Source of the DNA: Streptococcus parasanguinis
GTDB lineage: Bacteria; Bacillota; Bacilli; Lactobacillales; Streptococcaceae
Assembly: GCA_018377375.1 (NCBI GenBank)
Contig: JAGZZN010000007.1
Location: 1-45,113 of the forward strand
Reading direction: 5' to 3'
DNA: 45,113 nt
Position 1 is the stretch's first letter, and every line of letters begins with the position of its first letter. The position numbers and the translations under genes are program-made. The notes beneath the pieces were generated by a model. It saw nothing but the letters and a program-made list of their open reading frames with translations. It ran no database searches and was not told the origin of the DNA. Below, piece by piece: positions 5,745 to 13,900 of this stretch.

Positions 5745-7403
5745 TTAACGCTTGAGAAGCTGCTCTGCTTGTTGACGGGCAGCTTCCGTTAGATCTTCTC
5801 CTGCCAGCATCTTGGCAATTTCTTCGATTCGTTCTTCTCTATTGAGCAAACGCACAGTAGAAACAGTTGAGTGTTCATCACTGATTTTCTCAATATAGAA
5901 TTGATAATCTGCTGCAGCGATGACTTGAGGCAGGTGAGAAATGGCAAGCACTTGGCCATTTTGACCAATCTTATGAATTTTCGCTGCGATGGCTTGAGCC
6001 ACGCGTCCAGAGACCCCTGTATCCACCTCGTCAAAGACAATACTGGTTTTTCCTTCTTTTCGAGAAAAAGCAGACTTAATGGCCAACATCAAGCGTGACA
6101 ATTCTCCGCCGGATGCTACCTTGACAAGGGGTTTAAAGTCCTCACCTGGGTTGGTCGAAATGTAAAATTCAACAGCTTCATTTCCTTCACGATTAAACTT
6201 AGCTTTGCTAAAGCGCACTTGGAAGCGCGCCTTATCCATGTAAAGGTCCGCTAATTCTTGCTGGATTTCATTTTCTAAAGCTTGGGCCAGAGTATGCCGC
6301 TGATCACTCAAATCTTGAGCCAAGGTGACCAAACTCTTTTCTAGACGTTTGAGTTCTTTTTCCAAGTCCTCAGACGAGAGGTCACTTCCAGTGAGGAGGC
6401 TATATTCTTTGGTGATTTGCGCCAGGTATTCCAAGACGTCCTTGACTTGACCACCATACTTGCGCGTGATGGAGTGGATCAAATCTAAACGTGATTCCAC
6501 CTGCATGAGGCGATTGCCATCAAACTCCAGACCATCTACTACATCTTCTAAGCGCTTGGTAATATCCTCAAGGGCATAGAAGGTTTCAGATAGCTGGCTT
6601 GAGAGCTCTTTGTAGCTGGGATCATATTCTTCAATGCTTTCCAGATCATTCATGGCTGAGCGAACATTGGAGAGGCTCGAAAACTCTTCTGCATCCAGCA
6701 TGGTATAGGCATTGGTTAGGGTATCTGCAATCATCTTGTGATTGAGCAGGCGTTGGCGTTCTTGCTCCAGACGCAGGTCCTCATCCACTTCCAAGGCAGC
6801 TGCCTCAATCTCTGCAATTTGAAACTCCAACATCTCGATACGAGCCTTGTTTTCCTGCTGGTTGCGCTGGAGTTCCACCACTTGTTTGCGCAGGCGTTTG
6901 TAGTCTTCGAAGGTCTGACGATAAGCGTCTTTGGTTTGGAAAAAGGCTGCATCCCCAAATTCATCCAGCATAGCGATATGCAATTGGGGCCGCATGAGTT
7001 CTTCCTGATCATGCTGGCCATGGATGTCCACCAAATGTTGACCGACTGCCTTTAAGACAGATAAATTCACCATTTGACCATTGATCCGGCTGACACTTCG
7101 TCCATTTTGCAGAATCTCTCGGCGGATGATCAATTCATCGGTCCACTCTAGTCCTTGTTCTTCAAAGAGAGCCGTCAAGTGGCGATTGCTCTCAACGGTA
7201 AAGAGCCCTTCGATTTCCGCTTTAGGGGCTCCATGTCGAATGACATCCGTCGTTGCACGGCTTCCCAGCATCATGTTCATAGCATCGATAATGATGGATT
7301 TCCCTGCACCTGTTTCCCCTGTCAGTACCGTCATTCCCTTTTCAAAATTTAAGGAAATCTCTTCGATAATGGCAAAGTTCTTAATCGAAATTTCTAATAG
7401 CAT
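5745..7403 (-). CDS. recN: DNA repair protein RecN
   Basis: The 552 residues match full-length RecN, an SMC-like ATPase that acts early at double-strand breaks and, in streptococci, in DNA uptake and recombination. Visible are Walker A GETGAGKS at about 29-36, a long coiled-coil region at about 150-380, the ABC signature region near SGGELSRL, and Walker B IVFDEVDTGVSG. The gene starts six bases after the argR stop. An ArgR-recN order is conserved in Firmicutes. No frameshift is seen. Confidence 0.96.
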   Translation of the reverse strand: MLLEISIKNFAIIEEISLNFEKGMTVLTGETGAGKSIIIDAMNMMLGSRATTDVIRHGAPKAEIEGLFTVESNRHLTALFEEQGLEWTDELIIRREILQNGRSVSRINGQMVNLSVLKAVGQHLVDIHGQHDQEELMRPQLHIAMLDEFGDAAFFQTKDAYRQTFEDYKRLRKQVVELQRNQQENKARIEMLEFQIAEIEAAALEVDEDLRLEQERQRLLNHKMIADTLTNAYTMLDAEEFSSLSNVRSAMNDLESIEEYDPSYKELSSQLSETFYALEDITKRLEDVVDGLEFDGNRLMQVESRLDLIHSITRKYGGQVKDVLEYLAQITKEYSLLTGSDLSSEDLEKELKRLEKSLVTLAQDLSDQRHTLAQALENEIQQELADLYMDKARFQVRFSKAKFNREGNEAVEFYISTNPGEDFKPLVKVASGGELSRLMLAIKSAFSRKEGKTSIVFDEVDTGVSGRVAQAIAAKIHKIGQNGQVLAISHLPQVIAAADYQFYIEKISDEHSTVSTVRLLNREERIEEIAKMLAGEDLTEAARQQAEQLLKR

Positions 7404-7409
7404 AGGCTC

Positions 7410-7844
7410 TTACCACCCAAAGATTGATTTAAGGATATTCTCAGCTTCTGGTGCGGAATAAGCAATCAACAAGATTGTATCATCATCTGCGACAATACTA
7501 AAGATATGCTCCTTATAAATCTCCCGCAAGCGACGTTTGACTAAAGGCGCTGTCCCTGGAACCATGGTGAAATTGACATATTCTCCCATGCGACGATGAG
7601 ACAAGATATTGCTTTCAATCATCCCGATCCCTTGATGGTGCTTACGTGGCAATTCATAGACATAGGTCATGTCTTTCAGAGGGCGTTTTACGATGCCCAA
7701 TTCTTTGATATCCCGTGATACTGTCGCTTGGGTTGCTGAGATGCCTTCTTCTTTCAAATGTTCGACGATCTCTTCTTGCGTCCCCACTTCATGATCGCGA
7801 ATGAAGCGGCGAATTTTTTCTAATCTGATATTCTTACTCTTCAT
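7410..7844 (-). CDS. argR: ArgR family arginine-responsive regulator
   Basis: The 144 residues comprise an N-terminal winged helix (RLEKIRRFIRDHEVGTQEEI, then QATVSRDIKELG as recognition segment) and a C-terminal oligomerisation/arginine-binding domain with the ADDDTILLIA signature. ArgR/AhrC proteins form hexamers that repress arginine synthesis or activate catabolism. The open frame reaches 7874, but AAGGA eight bases before the ATG at 7844 gives the usual start MKSKNIRLEK. It overlaps the end of tlyA by 11 bases, so the two are translationally coupled. Streptococci often have several ArgR paralogues. This one, between tlyA and recN, is the AhrC-like position. Confidence 0.92.
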   Translation of the reverse strand: MKSKNIRLEKIRRFIRDHEVGTQEEIVEHLKEEGISATQATVSRDIKELGIVKRPLKDMTYVYELPRKHHQGIGMIESNILSHRRMGEYVNFTMVPGTAPLVKRRLREIYKEHIFSIVADDDTILLIAYSAPEAENILKSIFGW

Positions 7845-8652
7845 GTTTAAATTCCTTGTGTGCCAGCTCCACAACAGCCTCCAGCTGCTCTGTAGTTGGC
7901 TTTGTTTTCTCTTCTTTTTTTTCTAGATACATCAAAAATTCGATGTTGCCATGGCCTCCTTGGATAGGGGAATAATCCACTCCCATTACCGCAAAGCCAT
8001 GTGTCCCTGCAAATGCAGCGACCTTTTCAAGAACGGCTAAATGAATCTTAGGATCCTTAATGATCCCATTTTTCCCGATCTGTTCGCGTCCTGCCTCAAA
8101 CTGAGGTTTGACCAAGGCCACGACTTGTCCATTATCTGCCAAAATCCGGTGAAGGGCTGGCAGAATCAAGTCCAAGGAAATAAAGCTGACATCGATACTG
8201 GCAAAGCTCGGTATCGCTTCAAAATCATCTGGCTCGGCATATCGGAAATTGAACTGCTCCATCGAGACCACCCGAGGATCATTGCGCAATTTCCAGGCCA
8301 ACTGATTGGTCCCGACATCCACCGAAAAGACCTGGCTGGCTCCATTTTGCAGCATGACATCTGTAAAGCCACCTGTAGAAGCTCCAATATCAATCGCAAT
8401 TTTACCCTCTACAGATAAACCGAATTGGTTCAGGGCTTTTTCTAATTTAAGACCGCCCCGGCTGACATATTTGAGCTTTTCGCCCTTTAATTTCAACTCG
8501 GTTGCTTCATCAATTTTTTCACCCGGTTTATCGAAGCGCTCACCATTGATAACGGCAACGACAAGACCTGCCATCACCCCTCTTTTGGCTTGTTCGCGGG
8601 TATCAAATAGGCCTTGTTTATAGGCTAATACATCCACTCTTTCCTTAGCCAT
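7834..8652 (-). CDS. tlyA: TlyA family rRNA (cytidine-2'-O)-methyltransferase
   Basis: The 272 residues combine an N-terminal S4 RNA-binding domain (MAKERVDVLAYKQGLFDTRE through about residue 65) with an FtsJ-type methyltransferase domain containing the SAM motif IDIGASTGGFTDVML at about 88-102 and the catalytic-lysine region VALVKPQFE. TlyA enzymes methylate ribose at C1409 of 16S and, in some species, C1920 of 23S rRNA, and are the targets of capreomycin resistance. Some members are also reported as haemolysins, which is a historical label. The start overlaps the stop of the prenyl synthase by eight bases. Confidence 0.92.
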   Translation of the reverse strand: MAKERVDVLAYKQGLFDTREQAKRGVMAGLVVAVINGERFDKPGEKIDEATELKLKGEKLKYVSRGGLKLEKALNQFGLSVEGKIAIDIGASTGGFTDVMLQNGASQVFSVDVGTNQLAWKLRNDPRVVSMEQFNFRYAEPDDFEAIPSFASIDVSFISLDLILPALHRILADNGQVVALVKPQFEAGREQIGKNGIIKDPKIHLAVLEKVAAFAGTHGFAVMGVDYSPIQGGHGNIEFLMYLEKKEEKTKPTTEQLEAVVELAHKEFKHEE

Positions 8653-9520
8653 CTATTCGTAATCCTTCTATTAATTTCTTGATCGCTCGCGGATCAAAGT
8701 CGCAAGCAGCTGTAATCTGATCCAACAAGTCCTCGCAAGCGTCTAATTCACTTGTCAGCAAAGCTTTTGATTCTTCCAATCCCAACAGGGCTGGATAGGT
8801 CGATTTTTCTGCTACTAAGTCCTTTTGAGGAGTCTTCCCCAAAGCTTCAAAATCAGCGACCAAATCCAAAATATCATCCCTCACTTGAAAAGCCAGGCCT
8901 AATTTTTTCCCGATTTTTTCTAAGAGCTGAGCAATGTCTGCTTGCAACTCTAAAATCAAACCAGCTGCGATGAAAGGATAGGCAAGGAGGCGTCCTGTCT
9001 TATTGGCATGGATGGTTTGCAATTCTGCTAGCGTGAGCTGTTTGTGCTCTCCTTCCATATCAAGGACTTGGCCAGCTACCATTCCACGACTACCAGAAGC
9101 ATCTGACAATTCAAGAATCAAAGAGACCTTGACCGCATCGGGAAGGGCACTCGCAGCAATCATCCCAAATGGATCGAGAAAAAGCGCATCCCCTGCTAAA
9201 ATCGCCAGGTCTTCTCCGAATTTCTTATGATTGGTCAATTGCCCCCGACGGTAATCATCATTGTCCATGGCAGGCAGATCATCGTGAATAAGGCTTCCTG
9301 TATGGATCATCTCTAAAGCTCCTGCCACTTGAAAGTGAGCCTCCGTCAATTCCTGTCCAAAGGCCTCTAATAATTCTAGAAGGAGCAATGGGCGCAGGCG
9401 TTTTCCGCCTGCCTGGATCGAATACAGGACCGACTCCACTAAATGGGGGGCGACGGCTTTCGCCTCATAAAAAGAGCGAACTGCTTGCTCTACTCTATTT
9501 CGTTTTTCTTCTTGTCTCAT
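8645..9520 (-). CDS. ispA: Polyprenyl (farnesyl) diphosphate synthase
   Basis: The 291 residues carry both aspartate-rich motifs of the trans-prenyltransferases: HDDLPAMDNDD at about 77-87 (first motif, with the two-residue insertion typical of bacterial farnesyl synthases) and RDDILDL near 212-218 (second motif). GGKRLRPLLLLE near 34 is the substrate-binding segment. The enzyme condenses isopentenyl with allylic diphosphates to make farnesyl diphosphate for undecaprenyl carrier synthesis. It overlaps xseB by four bases, in the xseA-xseB-ispA order common in Gram-positive and Gram-negative bacteria. Confidence 0.93.
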   Translation of the reverse strand: MRQEEKRNRVEQAVRSFYEAKAVAPHLVESVLYSIQAGGKRLRPLLLLELLEAFGQELTEAHFQVAGALEMIHTGSLIHDDLPAMDNDDYRRGQLTNHKKFGEDLAILAGDALFLDPFGMIAASALPDAVKVSLILELSDASGSRGMVAGQVLDMEGEHKQLTLAELQTIHANKTGRLLAYPFIAAGLILELQADIAQLLEKIGKKLGLAFQVRDDILDLVADFEALGKTPQKDLVAEKSTYPALLGLEESKALLTSELDACEDLLDQITAACDFDPRAIKKLIEGLRIDG

Positions 9521-9729
9521 GCTAGATCCGCTTCAGTACCATCTGCTTGCATGACCTTGACCAAGGTTTTCTCTGCTTGATCCAAGGTATCTTGCAATTC
9601 TTTTGACAATTTCATTCCTTTTTGGAATTCTGTAATAGCTTCTTCAAGAGCCACGTCCCCACTTTCCAATTTTTGGACAATGGCTTCCAAATCTGCTAAG
9701 TTTTCTTCAAATTTCTTTTCTTTCGACAC
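9517..9729 (-). CDS. xseB: Exodeoxyribonuclease VII small subunit
   Basis: The 70 residues match the small subunit: KKFEENLADLEAIVQKLESG, then LEEAITEFQKGMKLSKELQ, a two-helix coiled coil. Several small subunits bind one large subunit to form exonuclease VII, which degrades single-stranded DNA. It overlaps xseA upstream by 23 bases and ispA downstream by four, indicating coupled translation. Confidence 0.94.
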   Translation of the reverse strand: MSKEKKFEENLADLEAIVQKLESGDVALEEAITEFQKGMKLSKELQDTLDQAEKTLVKVMQADGTEADLA

Positions 9730-11047
9730 GTTTTACCTCTACTTCTAACTGGCCATCTCTCATGATGAGTGACAGCGGGTCCCCTTCTTTTACTTTCGCA
9801 ACCGAGTCTAGAACCTGATCGTCTTGCTTAACCATGGCATAGCCACGCGCAATAATCCTACTGGTATCGAGCATCAAGAGGGCTTCTGATAAGCCTTGCA
9901 CTTTGATCTTTTGCTCTTTTAGGACTTGTTCCATTCGGTTGGTTAAGATTCTCTTATCTTGGAGCAGGCGGTCCTGGTAGCGCTCGATGCGATGCAAAGG
10001 AGACATGGCTTCTAAGCGATGACGCAGACCTTGCAGCTGATTGGCCCCTTGTCCATACGCATCGCGCATTCCTTGTTTCAAGCGCAATTGCAACTGGTCA
10101 ATCTTTTGCAGGTAGCCATCATAGAGTCTTTCAGGCTGTCTAAAAATAACCGATTGACTTAATTTGGCCAAGCGTTCACGATTATAGGCCAAGCGATTGG
10201 ACATGGCTGTTGCCATGCGATTTTCCTGCTTTTGTAAATGGGACAAGAGATCCAATTTGGTTACTGGAGTGGCCAATTCAGCAGCGGCTGTCGGAGTAGC
10301 GGCTCGTCGGTCTGCTACAAAATCGGCCAGAGTCGTATCTGTCTCATGTCCAACACTGGAGATAATCGGAATCCGCGATTCAAAGATGGCTCGCACCACT
10401 GCTTCTTCATTAAAGGCCCAGAGATCTTCAATCGAACCACCCCCACGACCGATAATCAAAACATCCAAATCATCCCGTTGGTTGGCCCTTTGAATATTAG
10501 CAACCACCTCACTAGAAGCTCCTTCACCCTGAACCTTGGTCGGGTAGAGCACAATCTCTACACCAGGAAAGCGTCGGCTCACCGTTGTGATAATATCGCG
10601 AATCACGGCCCCACTTTGACTGGTGATGACCCCGATCTTTCTTGGAAATTGTGGCAGAGCTTGCTTCCACCGATCCTGAAAGAGCCCTTCTTCGGTCAAC
10701 TTTTTCTTGAGTTGCTCAAATTGGATGGCCAAGGCCCCTACTCCATCTGGCTCAGCCTTTTCAATGACAATGGAATAACTCCCACTTGGCTCATAGAGCT
10801 GAATGCGACCGATGACATTGATCTTCATGCCTTCTTCTAGCTCAAAACCAAAGCTTCGATAAACCCCAGCCCAGACCGTTGCCTGAATGACCGCTTTTTC
10901 ATCTTTTAATGAAAAATATTGGTGGTTGGGACGTTTTCGGAAATTGGAGACCTGCCCTGTCAGATAAACCCTTTCCAAATAGGGATCCTTATCAAATTTT
11001 AATTTCAAATATTTGGTCAAACTTGATACGGATAAATAGTTGGACAT
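9707..11047 (-). CDS. xseA: Exodeoxyribonuclease VII large subunit
   Basis: The 446 residues comprise an N-terminal OB fold (YLSVSSLTKYLKLKFD to about 100), the catalytic domain with GVITSQSGAVIRDI and the GRGGGSIEDLWAFNEE motif at about 220-235, and a long coiled-coil C-terminus that binds the small subunit. The open frame reaches 11101, but AAAGGAG five bases before the ATG at 11047 fixes the start as MSNYLSV. It is the first gene of the xseA-xseB-ispA-tlyA-argR-recN run. An extended -10 element (TGGTATAAT) lies at 11082-11090. Confidence 0.95.
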   Translation of the reverse strand: MSNYLSVSSLTKYLKLKFDKDPYLERVYLTGQVSNFRKRPNHQYFSLKDEKAVIQATVWAGVYRSFGFELEEGMKINVIGRIQLYEPSGSYSIVIEKAEPDGVGALAIQFEQLKKKLTEEGLFQDRWKQALPQFPRKIGVITSQSGAVIRDIITTVSRRFPGVEIVLYPTKVQGEGASSEVVANIQRANQRDDLDVLIIGRGGGSIEDLWAFNEEAVVRAIFESRIPIISSVGHETDTTLADFVADRRAATPTAAAELATPVTKLDLLSHLQKQENRMATAMSNRLAYNRERLAKLSQSVIFRQPERLYDGYLQKIDQLQLRLKQGMRDAYGQGANQLQGLRHRLEAMSPLHRIERYQDRLLQDKRILTNRMEQVLKEQKIKVQGLSEALLMLDTSRIIARGYAMVKQDDQVLDSVAKVKEGDPLSLIMRDGQLEVEVKRVERKEI

Positions 11048-11081
11048 AGGAACTCCTTTCTGCAGAATATGATCAAGTTTA

Positions 11082-11090
11082 ATTATACCA
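11082..11090 (-). promoter_or_regulatory. Extended -10 promoter of the xseA operon
   Basis: The minus strand reads TGGTATAAT about 35 bases before the xseA start. It lies immediately downstream of the T-rich end of the mleR terminator region, so the two units are tightly packed. Confidence 0.55.
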
Positions 11091-11099
11091 AAAAACACC

Positions 11100-11197
11100 A
11101 AAAAAGGCTGGCAGACAAAGCGAAATCATGAATTTCCTTTCTCTACAAGTCTCATTTTATTCAAGAAACTTTCTATTTGTCTGTTTAACACCAGCTT
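11100..11197 (-). terminator. Possible terminator after mleR
   Basis: On the minus strand the arms GCTGG and AGACAAA are matched by TTTGTCT and CCAGC across a long, internally structured loop, followed by six T. It fills the 152-base gap between mleR and xseA. The long loop makes the call weak. Confidence 0.4.
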
Positions 11198-11199
11198 CC

Positions 11200-12084
11200 T
11201 TATTTTTCACACTTCTCTAACCGTTCAATAAAGGAGCTAAGAAGCGCTTGGGGTTCCCCTTCATTTGGATAGGCATAACTAATATAGAAGACTGTTTTTT
11301 CCTCTTCAACCAGCGGAATTTTGACAAGATTTGGATATTCTGGAAAGAGAGTCAGATCGGTCATGAGACCAATTCCCAAATTTTCTTCGATGAAACTCAA
11401 GACCAAGTTGGAATCGGTTAAGACAACAGTAGACTGGGCCAAATCATCAAAGCGAGCATTCAAGCGTTTAAAAGCCGTCATGTGGACATGATGCTCATCT
11501 AACAGAATGAAGGTCTCCTCTAACACCTCTTTAAAAGAAATTTCCTTGCGATCTGCTAGTGGATGATCCTTTGAAACAATCACAAAAAATTCTTTTTTAT
11601 ACAAGAGCTGACTGGTCAAATGCGCGTGCGAGATAGGCTCTAAGCTTCCCAATAGACTAAAATCTAAATCACCACGCACCAACAATCGCATCAAATCCCT
11701 GGAACCTAATTGCACCAATTGCGATTGACGAAAAATCTCAAGCTCTTCATCATGTGTCCCAAATTTTTTCATGATATCGCTAGTGATCAATGGCGGTAGT
11801 CCAATGCGCAACAGATTCTTTTTACTGCGTTCAACAGCTTTTTCTGTCTTTTCGATTTCGATTAAAACTTCTCGCGCATGATTGGCTAAAACCTTCCCCG
11901 GCTGAGTTAGGTGCAAGACACGATTAGAAGACGATTTTTCTACCAACTGGCAAGCATAGTGATCCTCTAAACGCTTGATGGCATAGGTCACAGTCGGTTG
12001 ACTCACTTGAAAATAATGCGCCACATCAGTATAAGACTTTAGTTTTGACAGTTGATAAAAATATTCCAAGTCTCGAATATTCAT
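11200..12084 (-). CDS. mleR: LysR family regulator of malolactic fermentation
   Basis: The 294 residues show an N-terminal LysR helix-turn-helix (MNIRDLEYFYQLSKLKSYTD, then QVSQPTVTYAIKRLE) and a C-terminal effector-binding fold of the usual length. It is divergent from the malolactic enzyme and permease genes, with a 172-base shared control region containing a perfect inverted repeat and a consensus promoter. In lactic acid bacteria MleR activates mleS-mleP in response to malate and acid. The function is inferred from family plus neighbourhood. Confidence 0.88.
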   Translation of the reverse strand: MNIRDLEYFYQLSKLKSYTDVAHYFQVSQPTVTYAIKRLEDHYACQLVEKSSSNRVLHLTQPGKVLANHAREVLIEIEKTEKAVERSKKNLLRIGLPPLITSDIMKKFGTHDEELEIFRQSQLVQLGSRDLMRLLVRGDLDFSLLGSLEPISHAHLTSQLLYKKEFFVIVSKDHPLADRKEISFKEVLEETFILLDEHHVHMTAFKRLNARFDDLAQSTVVLTDSNLVLSFIEENLGIGLMTDLTLFPEYPNLVKIPLVEEEKTVFYISYAYPNEGEPQALLSSFIERLEKCEK

Positions 12085-12140
12085 CTCTATCCCTCTATTT
12101 CTACAATTTCCATTTCCTTCATTCTAACACAAAACTCTTA

Positions 12141-12161
12141 CTTATAAAATTTTTTTATAAG
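12141..12161. promoter_or_regulatory. Inverted repeat, candidate MleR operator
   Basis: Arms CTTATAAAA and TTTTATAAG, nine bases each, flank TTT and match perfectly. The repeat ends 12 bases before the -35 box of the mleS promoter, where LysR activators normally bind. It also contains the T-N11-A pattern typical of LysR sites. Confidence 0.65.
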
Positions 12162-12172
12162 GACAAGGGAAG

Positions 12173-12202
12173 TTGACTATAAGAATTACCGAAGACTATA
12201 AT
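12173..12202 (+). promoter_or_regulatory. mleS-mleP promoter
   Basis: TTGACT at 12173-12178, an 18-base spacer, then TATAAT at 12197-12202. The 5' leader is about 48 bases. The near-consensus boxes with a slightly long spacer suit an activator-dependent promoter. Confidence 0.75.
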
Positions 12203-12256
12203 GGCTTGCGTGAGAAAAAATCTTACAGATAAATTATTTATGAGGAGTATTTCGCA

Positions 12257-13879
12257 ATGAAATCACATGAAATTTTAAACAATCCTTTCTTAAATAAAGG
12301 AACTGCTTTCACAATGGAAGAACGTAAAGAACTTGGCCTGATTGGTCTTCTTCCTCCATATGTTCAAACCATCGAAGAACAAGCTGAACAAGCTTACCAA
12401 CATTTCTTGCGCAAACTATCAGACCTTGAAAAACGTCTTTTCTTGATGGAAATTTTCAATACAAACCGTACTCTTTTCTACTACCTCTTTAACCAACACA
12501 TCGTTGAGTTCAACCCAATCGTCTATGATCCAGTGATCGCAGACACCATTGAACAATATTCTGAACTCTTTGTAGACCCACAATATGCCGCTTACCTTGA
12601 TATTAACCACCCAGAAAATATCGAAGAAACATTGAAAAATGCGGCTGGCGATCGCGATATCCGCTTGATTGTTGCAACTGACGCAGAAGGAATCCTTGGT
12701 ATCGGTGACTGGGGTGTCCAAGGGGTTGACATCTCTGTTGGAAAACTCATGGTCTACACTGCAGCAGCCGGAATTGATCCAGCTTGCGTTATGCCTCTTG
12801 TCATCGATGCTGGTACCAACCGTGAAGAATTGTTGAATAATCCAATGTATCTCGGAAACCGTCATGAACGTGTCCGTGGTGAAAAATACGATGCCTTTAT
12901 CGATCAATTTGTTCAAACAGCTGGAAAACTTTTCCCTAAATTGTACCTTCACTGGGAAGACTTCGGTCGTTCAAATGCGGCTGATATCTTGAACCGTTAC
13001 AAGAAAGAAATCCCAACTTTCAACGATGATATTCAAGGAACTGGGATCGTTGTCTTGGGTGGTATCTTTGGAGCGATGGATATCACTGGTGAAAAATTAA
13101 CAGACCAAGTTTACCTTTGCTATGGTGGTGGTTCTGCTGGTGCTGGTATCGCAGACCGTGTTCACGCTGAAATGGTTGCCGAAGGACTTTCTCCAGAAGA
13201 AGCTTACAAACGTTTCTTCATGATCGATAAACAAGGTCTTTTGTTTGACGATATGGAAGATTTGACGCCAGCTCAAAAACCATTTGCTAAAAAACGTGCT
13301 GACTTCGAAGGTAAAGGCGATATGACCAATCTTCTTGAAGTGATCAAAACAGTGAAACCAACCATCTTGGTCGGAACTTCTACAAACCCAGGTGCCTTCA
13401 CTAAAGAAGTGGTTGAAGCCATGTGTGAAAACACTGAACGCCCAGTGATCTTCCCAATTTCTAACCCAACCAAGAAATTGGAAGCAACAGCCCAACAAGT
13501 CATTGAATGGTCAGACGGTAAAGCCTTTGTCGCTACCGGTGTCCCTTCAGGAACCATCAGCTACAAAGGTGTGGACTACGAAATCGGTCAAGCCAATAAC
13601 GCTTTGATCTACCCAGGGCTTGGTCTTGGTATGTTGGCCTCTGAAGCCAAATTGTTGACAGATGAAATGATCGGGGCAGCTGCTCACTCATTGTCAGGCA
13701 TCGTCAATCCAGGTCAACCAGGTGCTCCAGTCCTTCCACCATTCCAATATGTAGCTGACGTGTCTATCAAGGTAGCAGAAGCTGTTGCCAAGAAAGCTCA
13801 AGAACAAGGGCTTGCACAAGCTAAAGAAACAGATATGGCCAAAGCTGTACGTGACCTTAAATGGTATCCTAAATACTAA
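12257..13879 (+). CDS. mleS: Malolactic enzyme
   Basis: The 540 residues belong to the malic/malolactic enzyme family. The N-terminal domain has GLLPPYVQTIEEQ. The central catalytic part has GDWGVQGVDISVGK and the metal-binding LHWEDF and FNDDIQGTG. The Rossmann fold has YGGGSAGAGIAD. The malolactic enzyme decarboxylates L-malate directly to L-lactate with NAD and Mn, consuming a proton and so protecting against acid. Malic enzymes share the fold, but the adjacent 2-hydroxycarboxylate permease and LysR gene favour malolactic. GAGGAG lies before the ATG, and mleP follows after 21 bases. Confidence 0.93.
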   Translation: MKSHEILNNPFLNKGTAFTMEERKELGLIGLLPPYVQTIEEQAEQAYQHFLRKLSDLEKRLFLMEIFNTNRTLFYYLFNQHIVEFNPIVYDPVIADTIEQYSELFVDPQYAAYLDINHPENIEETLKNAAGDRDIRLIVATDAEGILGIGDWGVQGVDISVGKLMVYTAAAGIDPACVMPLVIDAGTNREELLNNPMYLGNRHERVRGEKYDAFIDQFVQTAGKLFPKLYLHWEDFGRSNAADILNRYKKEIPTFNDDIQGTGIVVLGGIFGAMDITGEKLTDQVYLCYGGGSAGAGIADRVHAEMVAEGLSPEEAYKRFFMIDKQGLLFDDMEDLTPAQKPFAKKRADFEGKGDMTNLLEVIKTVKPTILVGTSTNPGAFTKEVVEAMCENTERPVIFPISNPTKKLEATAQQVIEWSDGKAFVATGVPSGTISYKGVDYEIGQANNALIYPGLGLGMLASEAKLLTDEMIGAAAHSLSGIVNPGQPGAPVLPPFQYVADVSIKVAEAVAKKAQEQGLAQAKETDMAKAVRDLKWYPKY

Positions 13880-13900
13880 TAAGGAGCTGACTGAACAACC

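Noticed and set aside
10238..10840. 200-codon plus-strand frame opposite xseA
   Set aside because: No ribosome site, no family resemblance, and it lies fully within the secure xseA gene.
12419..12952. 177-codon minus-strand frame opposite mleS
   Set aside because: Antisense to a conserved enzyme with no initiation signals.
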